A DNA stretch of 28,500 bases from DASUPK01 sp046732465. Lineage in GTDB: Bacteria > Actinomycetota > Thermoleophilia > Solirubrobacterales > 70-9. The stretch is taken from contig JBKPND010000100.1 of NCBI GenBank assembly GCA_046732465.1, positions 1 through 28,500 of the forward strand. The letters are read 5' to 3'. The notes under the pieces are model-generated. The model saw nothing but the letters and a program-made list of their open reading frames with translations. It ran no database searches and was not told the DNA's origin. Below, in pieces: positions 16,649 through 24,466 of the stretch. Each line of letters begins with the position of its first letter. The stretch's first letter is position 1. A program made the translations under genes and the position numbers.

Positions 16649-16668
16649 GCACCGAATTCCGGACAGCC
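16624..16668. repeat. palindromic repeat, right copy at the DUF559-type gene
   Basis: 45-bp direct repeat of 15720-15765. Arms TGTCCGGAGTTGGGGGCC and GGCACCGAATTCCGGACA pair at most positions around AAATA, so the RNA could form a hairpin and serve as terminator. It contains the stop codon (16646-16648) of the pseudogene and ends two bases before the stop of the DUF1385 gene. Confidence 0.8.
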
Positions 16669-16670
16669 CC

Positions 16671-17729
16671 CTACGCCACGATCTCGATCGTCTGGTCGCG
16701 CTTTGCCTCGTACGGGTCCTCGACTGCAAGGACGGCCTCGAGGGAGGCGATTGCGACCTCGAGCTGGTCGTCGTCGGGCTCGCGCGTGGTCAGGTTCTGG
16801 AGCATCAGCCCGGGCCACATCACCGCGCGGACCCAGCGCTTGTTGCGGTGCTTGCCCGCCCACTTGATCACCTCGTAGGAGAGCCCGGCGATCAGCGGGA
16901 TGCCGAGGATCCGGGAGAGGACCAGCCAGTACCAGGCGGGCAGCCCGATCGGCGCGAAGACGAAGATCGCCAGCACCATCACGATCAGCAGGAAGCTGGT
17001 CCCGCAGCGCGGATGCAGGCGGGAGTACTGCCTGGCGTTCGCCGGGGTGAGCTGGTCGCCCGCCTCGAAGGTCGAGATCGTCTTGTGCTCAGCCCCGTGG
17101 TACTGGAACACGCGGCGCAGGTCGGGCAGCCGGCTGATCGCCGCGATGTAGCCGATGAAGATCGCCGTGCGCAGCACCCCCTCGACCAGCCAGAAGAGGA
17201 GCGCCGAGCCGAGCCAGTCCTTAATCAGGCTGGTTGCCCCGACCGGGATGACGAAGAAGAGCCCGACCGCGAGCAGCAGCGAGAAGAAGATCGTCAGGCC
17301 CCAGGTGAAGCCGCCGATCTCCTCCTCCTCTTCGCCGTCGGCGAGCTGCTTGTTGGCCGAGATGGCGAGCGCCCTGAAGCCGATCTTCAGAGACTCGGCC
17401 AGCGCGACCACGCCGCGGATCACCGGCAGGCGCCAGATCCGGCTGCGCTTCGCCCAGGAGACGATCGGCTCGGTGGTGACGTCGATGCGCCCCTCCGGGG
17501 TACGGCAGGCGACCGCCCAGACCGAGATGCCCCGCATCATCACGCCCTCGAGGACCGCCTGGCCCCCGACGGGCGCGTCGCCTACGGCAACGGGCTTGCC
17601 ATCGGGCATCCGCTCGGACTGAGCGCGCGGCAACGGGCGCCCTGAGGCGCCATTGCCCTGTGCGGCATCGTCCTGGAGGACGCGAGGCGCGCCGTCGCCC
17701 GAGGCGCCGTTCGCCCCTCCCGCCTCCAT
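16671..17729 (-). CDS. DUF1385 (YqhQ-like) membrane protein
   Basis: A 352-residue protein. The first 50 residues are low-complexity Gly/Ala. DUF1385 begins at VGGQAVLEGVMMRG (about 54-67) and continues with four or more membrane helices (about 143-165, 173-200, 247-270, 275-300). The conserved YHGAEHKTISTFEAGDQL and RLHPRCGTSFLLIVM motifs are present. The family's biochemical function is not established; it is regularly found beside rpmE and prfA in actinobacteria and Firmicutes. ATG 17729 lies 9 bases past the rpmE stop, with GGGGAG nearby; ATG 17609 is a possible shorter start. Confidence 0.87.
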   Translation of the reverse strand: MEAGGANGASGDGAPRVLQDDAAQGNGASGRPLPRAQSERMPDGKPVAVGDAPVGGQAVLEGVMMRGISVWAVACRTPEGRIDVTTEPIVSWAKRSRIWRLPVIRGVVALAESLKIGFRALAISANKQLADGEEEEEIGGFTWGLTIFFSLLLAVGLFFVIPVGATSLIKDWLGSALLFWLVEGVLRTAIFIGYIAAISRLPDLRRVFQYHGAEHKTISTFEAGDQLTPANARQYSRLHPRCGTSFLLIVMVLAIFVFAPIGLPAWYWLVLSRILGIPLIAGLSYEVIKWAGKHRNKRWVRAVMWPGLMLQNLTTREPDDDQLEVAIASLEAVLAVEDPYEAKRDQTIEIVA

Positions 17730-17738
17730 CGGATGCGC

Positions 17739-17951
17739 CTACTCCCCTCGCTGACGCTTCGCCGCGCGGCGACGGAACCGCTCGACGCGGCCGCCAGTGT
17801 CAACCAGCTTCTGCTTGCCCGTGTAGAAGGGATGGCACTGCGAGCAGATCTCCACGTGCAGCTCGGGCTTCGTGGAGCGTGTGTAGAAGTCGTTCCCGCA
17901 CGAGCAGTGGACGTGCGAGAGGACGTATTCGGGATGGATGTCTGTCTTCAT
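17739..17951 (-). CDS. rpmE: 50S ribosomal protein L31, zinc-binding form
   Basis: A 70-residue protein MKTDIHPEYVLSHVHCSCGN … ICSQCHPFYTGKQKLVDTGG … with four cysteines (16, 18, 36, 39), the C+ form of bL31 that binds zinc. It bridges the two ribosomal subunits. The start at 17951 was chosen because L31 proteins begin M-K-x-D-I-H-P; an ATG at 17960 would add three residues. First gene of the rpmE–DUF1385–prfA–prmC–tsaC group. Confidence 0.95.
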   Translation of the reverse strand: MKTDIHPEYVLSHVHCSCGNDFYTRSTKPELHVEICSQCHPFYTGKQKLVDTGGRVERFRRRAAKRQRGE

Positions 17952-18028
17952 CTCGGTCAAGTCTAGCCACGCATGGGAACACCACCGGCGGCGGATTGGA
18001 GCGCCTCCCCAGTGTGGCCCCGCTCACA

Positions 18029-18070
18029 TTGACATACAGCCTGTAGGTGATATGCATACAGTCTGTATGC
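18029..18070 (+). promoter_or_regulatory. promoter with two tandem palindromic operators (SnoaL/hydrolase operon)
   Basis: A -35 box TTGACA (18029-18034) is followed 16 bases later by TATGCA (18051-18056) as a weak -10. Operator 1 is TACAG-C-CTGTA (18035-18045) in the spacer. Operator 2 is the perfect palindrome GCATACAG-T-CTGTATGC (18054-18070) over and after the -10. Their centres (18040 and 18062) are 22 bp apart, two helical turns, as expected for cooperative dimers on one DNA face. No regulator gene is adjacent. The RBS GGAGGAG (18084-18090) precedes ATG 18096. Confidence 0.75.
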
Positions 18071-18095
18071 GAATTCGAACCGTGGAGGAGAACCG

Positions 18096-18536
18096 ATGAC
18101 CACAGTGACCGACTCGACCACCGCGATCCGGATGCTGGCGGAGCGCTACGGCGAGGCCTGGAACCGCCAGGACCTCGACGCGATCATGGACCTGCACACC
18201 GATGACTCCGTTTTCGTGGCCCACGCAGCGGGCACTCCCCCAGCCGAAGGCAAGCAGGCCGTACGCGAGGCGTTCGCCGGCTACCTGGCCCTTCTCCCCG
18301 ACATCAACTTCGCCGAGCGCGCGCTGCACGTCAGCGAAGACCATTGGGTGCTCGAGTCGGTGATGAGCGGCACCGTCGCGCAGCCGATCGAGGTGGACGG
18401 CGAGGCCCTCGGCGACAGCGGCGCCCGGGTCGAGGTCGACTGCGTCGACGTGATCGAGGTCCGCGACGGGCTCGTGGCCAGCAAGCAGACCTACATCGAC
18501 TCGCTCGCGATGCAGCGTCAGCTGGGGGGCGAGTGA
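18096..18536 (+). CDS. SnoaL-like (NTF2-fold) protein
   Basis: A 146-residue protein with the SnoaL/NTF2 layout: the helix LAERYGEAWNRQDLDAIMDL, HTDDSVFV, KQAVREAFAGYLALLPDINF, and the C-terminal sheet with DCVDVIEVRDGLVASKQTYI (putative polyketide-cyclase-like signature). The substrate is unknown. It is the first gene of a four-gene unit; its stop overlaps the next start (TGATG). Start supported by an excellent RBS. Confidence 0.87.
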   Translation: MTTVTDSTTAIRMLAERYGEAWNRQDLDAIMDLHTDDSVFVAHAAGTPPAEGKQAVREAFAGYLALLPDINFAERALHVSEDHWVLESVMSGTVAQPIEVDGEALGDSGARVEVDCVDVIEVRDGLVASKQTYIDSLAMQRQLGGE

Positions 18537-19042
18537 TGGAGGCCGATGGAAACGGAACGGCAACGGCGATCAGGGACACAACCGAGCAGCAGTCCGGCGA
18601 CGCGGCAGCGTGGGTCGCGATGTTCGCGGACGGCTGGGCGAACCCGGTCGACACCGACACGTTCTGCGACCACTTCGATCCCTGGTTCGACCCGGAGGTG
18701 CGGATGATCCAACCGAACCTCCGGCCCACGGTCGGACGTAAGGCGTTCCGCGAGGAGTTCGCCCGCCCGATCTTCGAGCTGGTGCCCGACCTGCACGGCA
18801 CGGTCGAGAACTGGGCGCCCTCGGGCGACGTCGTGTACATCGAGCTTCGCTTGGAGGGGACGGTGGGCAGGCGGGCCTTCACGATGCACACCTGCGACCG
18901 GATCAAGCTCCGCGACGGCAAGGCGTACGAGCGGGTCGCCTATCTGGACCCCTCCCCGCTGCTGAAGGCCGTCGCGGCAAGCCCGCGGGCCTGGCCTCGT
19001 TTCCTCCGTTCGCAAATCCGTAGCCTGAGGAGGCCGACATGA
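18536..19042 (+). CDS. SnoaL/NTF2-like protein
   Basis: A 168-residue protein beginning MEADGNGTATAIRDT. After a 25-residue polar leader it has AAWVAMFADGWANPVDTDTF, HFDPWFDPEVRMIQP, GRKAFREEFARPIFELVPDL, and IELRLEGTVGRRAFTMHTCD: an NTF2-fold protein related to the preceding one. The C-terminal tail is basic. ATG 18536 overlaps the upstream stop by one base. Its own stop overlaps the hydrolase start by four bases (ATGA). Likely works with the hydrolase on one small substrate; this is inferred from coupling only. Confidence 0.82.
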   Translation: MEADGNGTATAIRDTTEQQSGDAAAWVAMFADGWANPVDTDTFCDHFDPWFDPEVRMIQPNLRPTVGRKAFREEFARPIFELVPDLHGTVENWAPSGDVVYIELRLEGTVGRRAFTMHTCDRIKLRDGKAYERVAYLDPSPLLKAVAASPRAWPRFLRSQIRSLRRPT

Positions 19043-19881
19043 GCGAGGCGAAGCTCCCGCAGGGAACGATCAGCTACCGCGAGTCGGGAGAGGGCCCGCC
19101 GATCGTCTTCGTCCACGGCCTCCTGGTCGACGGCCGGCTCTGGCGCAAGGTGACGCCGCTCCTCGCGGACGGCTTCCGCTGCATCGTCCCCGACCTGCCG
19201 CTCGGGTCGCACCGCGCGCCGATGAACCCGGACGCCGACCTCTCGCCCCCCGGCCTGGCGCGCCTGATCGCAGACTTCCTCGAGACCCTGGAGCTCGAGG
19301 ACGTCGTCCTGGTCGCCAACGACACGGGGGGCGCGATCTCGCAGATCACGGCGGCCAATCACCCGGAGCGGATCGGGCGTCTGGTTCTCACGAATTGCGA
19401 CGCGTTCGACAACTTCCTGCCGCCGGCGTTCCGCCCGCTGCAGTGGGCGGCGCGCGTCCCGCCCGTGCTCAACGGGGTGATGCAGGGCATGCGGTTCGCG
19501 CCGCTGCGCCGCCTCCCGAACGCGTTCGGCTGGCTGATCAAGCGCGACTTCGACGACGCACCGACCCGCGAGTGGGTGGAGCCCTTCCTCACGGACAGGG
19601 CGATCCGCCGCGACACCGCCAAGGTCCTGCGTGGCATCGACCCCCGCTACACGATCGAGGCCGCCGAGAAGCTCCGCAAGTTCGATCGCCCGGCCGTGCT
19701 CGCCTGGGCGGTCGAGGACCGCTTCTTCAAGATCGCGTACGCGGAGAGGCTCGCCGCCACCATCAATGGCGCGACCCTGGAGCGGATCGAGGACTCCTAC
19801 ACCTTCGTCTCCGAGGACCAGCCCGAGCAACTCGCCGAGCTGATCGCCCGCTTTGCCCGCGAGCCGGCATCGGTCACGTAG
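19039..19881 (+). CDS. alpha/beta hydrolase with Asp nucleophile (haloalkane-dehalogenase-like)
   Basis: A 280-residue alpha/beta-fold protein. VFVHGLLVDGRLW is the oxyanion-hole region. The nucleophile elbow reads VANDTGG with Asp95, as in haloalkane and fluoroacetate dehalogenases and epoxide hydrolases, instead of Ser. An acid candidate is Asp227 in WAVEDRFF. At the place of the usual GH-F catalytic histidine the sequence reads EDSYTFVSEDQPEQ, with Thr255 where His is expected, so chemistry may be altered or lost. It is the third gene of the operon driven from 18029. Substrate unknown. Confidence 0.82.
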   Translation: MSEAKLPQGTISYRESGEGPPIVFVHGLLVDGRLWRKVTPLLADGFRCIVPDLPLGSHRAPMNPDADLSPPGLARLIADFLETLELEDVVLVANDTGGAISQITAANHPERIGRLVLTNCDAFDNFLPPAFRPLQWAARVPPVLNGVMQGMRFAPLRRLPNAFGWLIKRDFDDAPTREWVEPFLTDRAIRRDTAKVLRGIDPRYTIEAAEKLRKFDRPAVLAWAVEDRFFKIAYAERLAATINGATLERIEDSYTFVSEDQPEQLAELIARFAREPASVT

Positions 19882-20371
19882 GACCGCCGCCGCGGCGGGC
19901 AGCGCCGCATTCCTGGTGCTCGCGCCCGGCGTCGTCGCCGGGCTGATCCCCTGGCTGCTCACGGGCTGGCGCATGGAGTCCTCGCCGCTCGCAATCCGGA
20001 TCCTGGGCGGGCTGCTGATCGCGCTCGGCCTCGGATTCCTGCTTCACGCCTTCGCTCGCTTCGCCCTTGAGGGCCTCGGGACGCCGGCGCCGGTGGCGCC
20101 CACCGAGCGCCTCGTGGTCGGCGGCGTCTACCGCCACGTGCGCAACCCGATGTACCTGGCCGTCGGCGCGACGATCGTCGGCCAGGCGCTGTTGCTCGGA
20201 CAGTTCGGTCTGCTGGCCTACGCCGCCGTCTTCGGGGTGATCGTCTTCGGCTTCGTCCGCCTGTATGAGGAGCCAATGCTCACCGAGCGGTTCGGCGCCG
20301 GCTACGACGCCTACCGGCGCGCGGTGCCGGGCTGGCTGCCACGGCTACATCCCTGGGACGGCGGCGACTGA
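19853..20371 (+). CDS. isoprenylcysteine carboxyl methyltransferase (ICMT)-like membrane protein
   Basis: A 172-residue protein with three to four membrane helices (about 17-37, 47-67, 103-140). GGVYRHVRNPMYLAVG and the C-terminal YEEPMLTERFGAGYDAYRR are the SAM- and substrate-binding signatures of the ICMT/PEMT family. Bacterial members methylate small or lipid substrates, usually unidentified. The start used is TTG 19853, overlapping the hydrolase end by 29 bases; a GTG at 19916 would cut the first helix and is less likely. Last gene of the plus-strand unit; the convergent sulfatase ends 17 bases later. Confidence 0.82.
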   Translation: MPASRHRSRRTAAAAGSAAFLVLAPGVVAGLIPWLLTGWRMESSPLAIRILGGLLIALGLGFLLHAFARFALEGLGTPAPVAPTERLVVGGVYRHVRNPMYLAVGATIVGQALLLGQFGLLAYAAVFGVIVFGFVRLYEEPMLTERFGAGYDAYRRAVPGWLPRLHPWDGGD

Positions 20372-20388
20372 GGAAGCGACCCCCCGGA

Positions 20389-22173
20389 TCAGCAGTGGAG
20401 CGTCCGCTTCAAGGTGACGATCCGCCCGTCGAGTGAGGTCGTGACCGCCTCCAGCCGGTTGCCCGACGAGGCGTTGGGCAGCCGCGTCCGGATCGGCGGT
20501 TTCGCGTCGTGGCGGATCTTCTTCCCGCGCAGGTAGAAGGTCGCCTCCTTCGGCTTGCCCTTGCCGGCGACCTTGGCCGTCGAGCAGCGACGGGCCTTCA
20601 GTTTGATGGCGGGTCGCGCCCGGCAGCGCTTGCCGGCGCAGGTCGCATCGGAGGAGAGCAGTCGCTGCAGCGCGGCCTGAACCGGGGCGTAAACGGGGTT
20701 GCCCGCCTGGTTCTGCAGCTCGAACGGGTCGCTCTGCAGGTCGTACAGCTCCCGCTCCAAGCTCCCGTACTGGTCGTAGAGGTAGCGGTCGGTTCGCACT
20801 CCCTGGTAGTTGAGCGGCGGGTCCTCGGGGTCCTCGGTCGTATCCGGAGTGAAGTAGGTCTCGAGGTCCAGGGCGCGCCCCGGGAAGTCCCGCTTCCCCT
20901 CCATGATCGACACCAGCGACATGCCGTCCTGCTTGCGACCGGGCTTGGCGTTGGCGAAGTCGAGGATGGTGGGCGCCAGGTCCACGTTGGAGACCGGCTG
21001 CCTTCGGTGCACGCCTTTCGGCATCCCCGGCGCGCGGATCAGAAGAGGCACGCGGATGGAGGGCTCGTAGACACGAACCTTCCCCTGACGAACGCGGTGC
21101 TCCCCATGGAAGAAGCCGTTGTCCGAGGTGAACATCAGCACCGTGTTCTTCAGCTCCCCGCTCGCCTTCAGCGTGCTGACGACGTTCTGAACCAGGTCAT
21201 CCACCCCGAGCACGGACTCGGCACGGGCCCGATAGCGAGCGTCCACGGCGTTGCTCTGTGTCTGGTTCATCAGCGTGAGGTCCCTGATGTTCGAGGGCTT
21301 GTCGGAGACGTTGGCCTCGTTGAAGCTCGGATCCCGCGGCGCGGTCAGTCCGTTGAGCGTGCCCTCGTAGCGCGGCGCGGCCCGCGGATTGTTGATTGCG
21401 CTTCCAGTCCCGTTGCAATTGCACGACGCCGCCTCCGAGTGCGGGTCTCGCGGGGCGACCGAGAGGTAGAACGGCTTGCGGCTCGGAGCTCGGCGCCGGA
21501 TGAAGTCGGCGGCCTTCTGCGAGTAGACGTCGGTCTGGTAGGTGGCGGCGTCGGGGACGTCCGGCGTCGAGCCGTAGTGGACGATCTGCCCGTTCTCGTT
21601 GAGCGTGTAGCCGTAGGCGGTGTAGGTGCCGCCCGTGAAGCCATCGGGATCGTCGAGCGATCCGTACCACTCGTTCCAGCCCGGCGGGACATCGGTGTCC
21701 GGCGCGTCGCGCCCGTAGCCATTGAGGAACTTGCCGATGTGCGCCGTGTAGTAGCCCGCCCGCTGGAGCCAGACGGGCAGCGTGTTCCCGAGCGTCGGCT
21801 TCAGCTTGGCGTAGCCGCCCGTGGGGAGCTGGTTGCCGCGGACCCCGTGGTTGTGCGCGTACTGACCGGTCAGCATGGTCGAGCGCGACGGGCAGCAGAG
21901 CGAGTAGTTGACGAACGAGTTGTCAAACGTGACGCCCTTGGCGGCGATCGCCGCGTTCGTCTTCGTCAGGAACTTCTGCAGGTTCACCGACTGGTCGTCA
22001 TCCATGATCAGGACGATGTTCGGCCGCGCCTGCTTGGCGTTCTTGCGCTTCTTCGCCTCGCTGCCGCCGGGCGCGAGAGCCACGGCGACCGAGAGCAATC
22101 CCACCAGGAAGAGAGCGCCGCTGGCCCGCCTGCCGGCCGACCGCTTCGCTCTCGTTGTCGCCCCCGTCCCCAC
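20389..22173 (-). CDS. secreted sulfatase (formylglycine type)
   Basis: A 594-residue exported enzyme. The N-terminus has a basic region, one hydrophobic segment (about 19-36, GALFLVGLLSVAVAL) and a Lys-rich linker. The sulfatase domain starts PNIVLIMDDDQ (metal-binding Asp58/59), and the active-site signature SLCCPSRSTMLTGQ has Cys93 in C-x-P-x-R, the residue converted to formylglycine. Further signs: HIGKFLNGYG, MFTSDNGFFHGEH (second metal site) and PLLIRAPG. An extra C-terminal region (about 520-594) with Cys and basic repeats resembles an Ig-like add-on. No formylglycine-generating enzyme is in the window. Substrate unknown; N-sulfoglucosamine or aryl sulfates are typical of relatives. 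Confidence 0.9.
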   Translation of the reverse strand: MGTGATTRAKRSAGRRASGALFLVGLLSVAVALAPGGSEAKKRKNAKQARPNIVLIMDDDQSVNLQKFLTKTNAAIAAKGVTFDNSFVNYSLCCPSRSTMLTGQYAHNHGVRGNQLPTGGYAKLKPTLGNTLPVWLQRAGYYTAHIGKFLNGYGRDAPDTDVPPGWNEWYGSLDDPDGFTGGTYTAYGYTLNENGQIVHYGSTPDVPDAATYQTDVYSQKAADFIRRRAPSRKPFYLSVAPRDPHSEAASCNCNGTGSAINNPRAAPRYEGTLNGLTAPRDPSFNEANVSDKPSNIRDLTLMNQTQSNAVDARYRARAESVLGVDDLVQNVVSTLKASGELKNTVLMFTSDNGFFHGEHRVRQGKVRVYEPSIRVPLLIRAPGMPKGVHRRQPVSNVDLAPTILDFANAKPGRKQDGMSLVSIMEGKRDFPGRALDLETYFTPDTTEDPEDPPLNYQGVRTDRYLYDQYGSLERELYDLQSDPFELQNQAGNPVYAPVQAALQRLLSSDATCAGKRCRARPAIKLKARRCSTAKVAGKGKPKEATFYLRGKKIRHDAKPPIRTRLPNASSGNRLEAVTTSLDGRIVTLKRTLHC

Positions 22174-22256
22174 GCCCCTAAAACCGGGGCCCGGGCCGCG
22201 AGTTGCGCTTCTCGCCTTCGGGCGCCATCGCCCGCGCGCCGGGTTAAGGTAGGGCC

Positions 22257-22913
22257 GTGTCCGCTTCAGGGGGACAGGAATCGGGAGGGAACATCTCCGT
22301 CGTCCTCGCTGATGACCACGCTGTGGTCCGCAGCGCCCTGCGCCTCATGCTCGAGCGCGAGCCTGACATCGAGGTCGTCGCCGAGGCGGGCGACGCCGAC
22401 TCGGCCGCGCGCTACGTCAGCGGGCATCATCCGAAGGTCCTGATCCTCGACATCAACATGCCCGGCGGGTCCGGGCTGGCGGCGATCCCCTCAATCCGCG
22501 AGCAGTCGCCGGACACCGAGATCGTCGTGCTCACCATGCAGGACGAGACCGCCTTCGCCCGCGAGGCGCTCCAGGCCGGCGTGCTCGGCTACATCCTCAA
22601 GGAAGCCGCGAGCGAGGAGCTCGTCAAGGCGGTCCGCATGGCCGCCGAGGGCCGCACCTACCTGCAGCCCGAGCTGGGCGCCCGGCTCGCGGCCGAGCCT
22701 GACGCGGCCTCTCCAGACGACCTCTCCGAGCGCGAGCTCGAGGTCCTCCGGCTGATCGCCCTGGGCCACACGAACAACGAGATCGCCGAGCAGCTCTACC
22801 TGAGCGTGCGCACAGTCGAATCGCATCGCGCCCACATCCAGCAGAAGCTCGCGATGACCACCCGCTCGGAGCTGGTGCGGTACGCGATCGACCGCGGCCT
22901 GATCGACGTCTAG
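22257..22913 (+). CDS. NarL/FixJ-type response regulator
   Basis: A 218-residue two-domain regulator. Receiver domain residues 13-130 with the acidic pair DD (19-20), phospho-acceptor Asp65 in LILDINMPGG, the conserved Thr in VVLTMQDE and Lys in YILKEAA. C-terminal LuxR helix-turn-helix about 152-200 (LSERELEVLRLIALGHTNNE, LSVRTVESHRAHIQQKL). GTG 22257 is the start; the RBS is weak (AAGGT). It is convergent with a matching histidine kinase and shares the CTAG stop overlap with it, so the pair is probably a two-component system despite opposite strands. Confidence 0.93.
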   Translation: MSASGGQESGGNISVVLADDHAVVRSALRLMLEREPDIEVVAEAGDADSAARYVSGHHPKVLILDINMPGGSGLAAIPSIREQSPDTEIVVLTMQDETAFAREALQAGVLGYILKEAASEELVKAVRMAAEGRTYLQPELGARLAAEPDAASPDDLSERELEVLRLIALGHTNNEIAEQLYLSVRTVESHRAHIQQKLAMTTRSELVRYAIDRGLIDV

Positions 22914-24433
22914 GTTTCGTCCTCGCTGGGCGAGCTCAACGGGATCTCGGCGCTGACGGTCGTCCCGGATCCCGGCGCCGACTCGACCCTCAGCGTGCCG
23001 CCGAGCAGCGTTGCGCGCTCGCGCATCCCGACCAGCCCGAACCCCTCGCGGACCAGGTTGGGCTCGAAGCCGAGGCCGTCGTCCGACACCTCGATCTCGA
23101 TCTGAGCCGGGAGCTCCCGAACCTTGAGCTCCGCGCGCTGCGCGTGCGAGTGCTTCGAGACGTTGTTGAGCGCCTCCTGCACCAGCCGGTAGACGGCCGT
23201 CTCCAGCAGCGGCGCCGGGCGCTCCTCCGCGGCCCGCGACAGCTCGAAGTCGCAGTCGATCCGGATCTCGCCGGCCTGCTGATGCTGCTGGGCGAGGGCG
23301 TAGAGCGCCGCCTCGAGCCCGATCGTGTCGAGCGACGCCGGCCGCAGCTCGGTGATCAGCCGGCGCAGCTTCACGATCTCGTCATCGATCTGCTCCACCG
23401 CCTCCTGGCCGGTCTCGTGCAGCTCGTCAGGCGACTCCTCCCGGAGGGCCGAGGCGAGCCGCATCCGAAGGACGGCCAGGGACTGAAGCGTCTCGTCGTG
23501 GAGCTCGCGGGCCCAGCGCCCGCGCTCCTGCTCGGCCGCGTCGATCGTGTTCTGAAGGCGCTCCTCCGCCATCGACCTCGCGGTCGCCACGCCGGTGGCG
23601 GCGCTGGCCGCGAACGCCTCGAGCGTCCGCTGGTGCTCGTGGTCGAAGTGGCCAGGGTCACCCACGTGGTCGAGCGCCACGACCACCCCGAGGGATTGGC
23701 CGCGGAAGAGAAGCGGCGCGATCAGAGCGCGCCCGCTCTCCTTCGCGCCAAGATCGGCGCCGGTGAACTTGCCGAGCAGGAGCTCCTCGGAGGTCTCATC
23801 AGTCTTGAAGCTCAGGGTGGCGACCTTCGGATCGAGCCCGCCCGCAACGGCCGCTGTGGCCGCGACCACGAGGTCGTCCCCCTCCCGCAGCAGGATGATC
23901 AGGGCCCTCGCCTCAACCAGGGCCCGGCCGCGCTCGACGATCGCATCGAGCACGCGCTCGAGATCCGTCTCGCCTCCCACGGCGATCGCGACCTCGGTGG
24001 CGGCCTGCAGCCGTTTCACCGCCCTCCGCAGGTCGTCGCGATCACGGCGCTGGCCGGTGATGTCGCGGATCGCCGCGAGCGCCATCATCCCCGAGTCGGT
24101 GGCGACCCCCGAGAGGGAGATCTCGCACGGGAAGTCGGTGCCGTCCTTGCGCCTGGCGTAGAGATCGAGGCCCACCCCCATTGATCTGGCGCGAGGCGCC
24201 TCGAAGTACCGATCGCGGTGCAGGACGTGGTCGGATCTGGCGGCGCCGGGCACCAGCTTCTCCACGGACTGCCCGATCAGCTCATCTCGTGAGTAGCCGA
24301 AGACGGCTTCGGTGCGCGAGTTGACGAGCTTGATCTCGCCATGCTCATCGACCCCGACGACCGCGTCAGGGGCGAACTCGAGCAGCTCACGCTCGAGCGT
24401 CTGGCTGCGGCGGTCGGGCATCGCGGCGAGCAT
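22910..24433 (-). CDS. PAS-GAF sensor histidine kinase (NarL-type partner)
   Basis: A 507-residue soluble kinase. PAS domain about 15-125 (FAPDAVVGVDEHGEIKLVNS … FGYSRDELIGQSV), GAF domain about 150-290 (ERVLDAIVERGRALVEARAL, APLLFRGQSLGVVVALDH), HisKA_3 dimerisation domain with His312 in RWARELHDETLQSL, and HATPase with the N box EALNNVSKHSHA, DDGLGF and GLVGMRERATLLGG. No membrane segments, so it senses a cytoplasmic cue through PAS or GAF. Start ATG 24433; ATG 24421 (MPDRRSQ) is an alternative. Divergent from the cytochrome c gene by 33 bases, so redox control is conceivable. Confidence 0.9.
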   Translation of the reverse strand: MLAAMPDRRSQTLERELLEFAPDAVVGVDEHGEIKLVNSRTEAVFGYSRDELIGQSVEKLVPGAARSDHVLHRDRYFEAPRARSMGVGLDLYARRKDGTDFPCEISLSGVATDSGMMALAAIRDITGQRRDRDDLRRAVKRLQAATEVAIAVGGETDLERVLDAIVERGRALVEARALIILLREGDDLVVAATAAVAGGLDPKVATLSFKTDETSEELLLGKFTGADLGAKESGRALIAPLLFRGQSLGVVVALDHVGDPGHFDHEHQRTLEAFAASAATGVATARSMAEERLQNTIDAAEQERGRWARELHDETLQSLAVLRMRLASALREESPDELHETGQEAVEQIDDEIVKLRRLITELRPASLDTIGLEAALYALAQQHQQAGEIRIDCDFELSRAAEERPAPLLETAVYRLVQEALNNVSKHSHAQRAELKVRELPAQIEIEVSDDGLGFEPNLVREGFGLVGMRERATLLGGTLRVESAPGSGTTVSAEIPLSSPSEDET

Positions 24434-24466
24434 AGATCGTCTGCCACCGGGTACCTGCATGGGGTG

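Noticed and set aside
20509..22443. 644-codon open frame opposite the sulfatase
   Set aside because: Long only because of high GC; the sulfatase strand has signal peptide, metal ligands and FGly motif, this strand has none.
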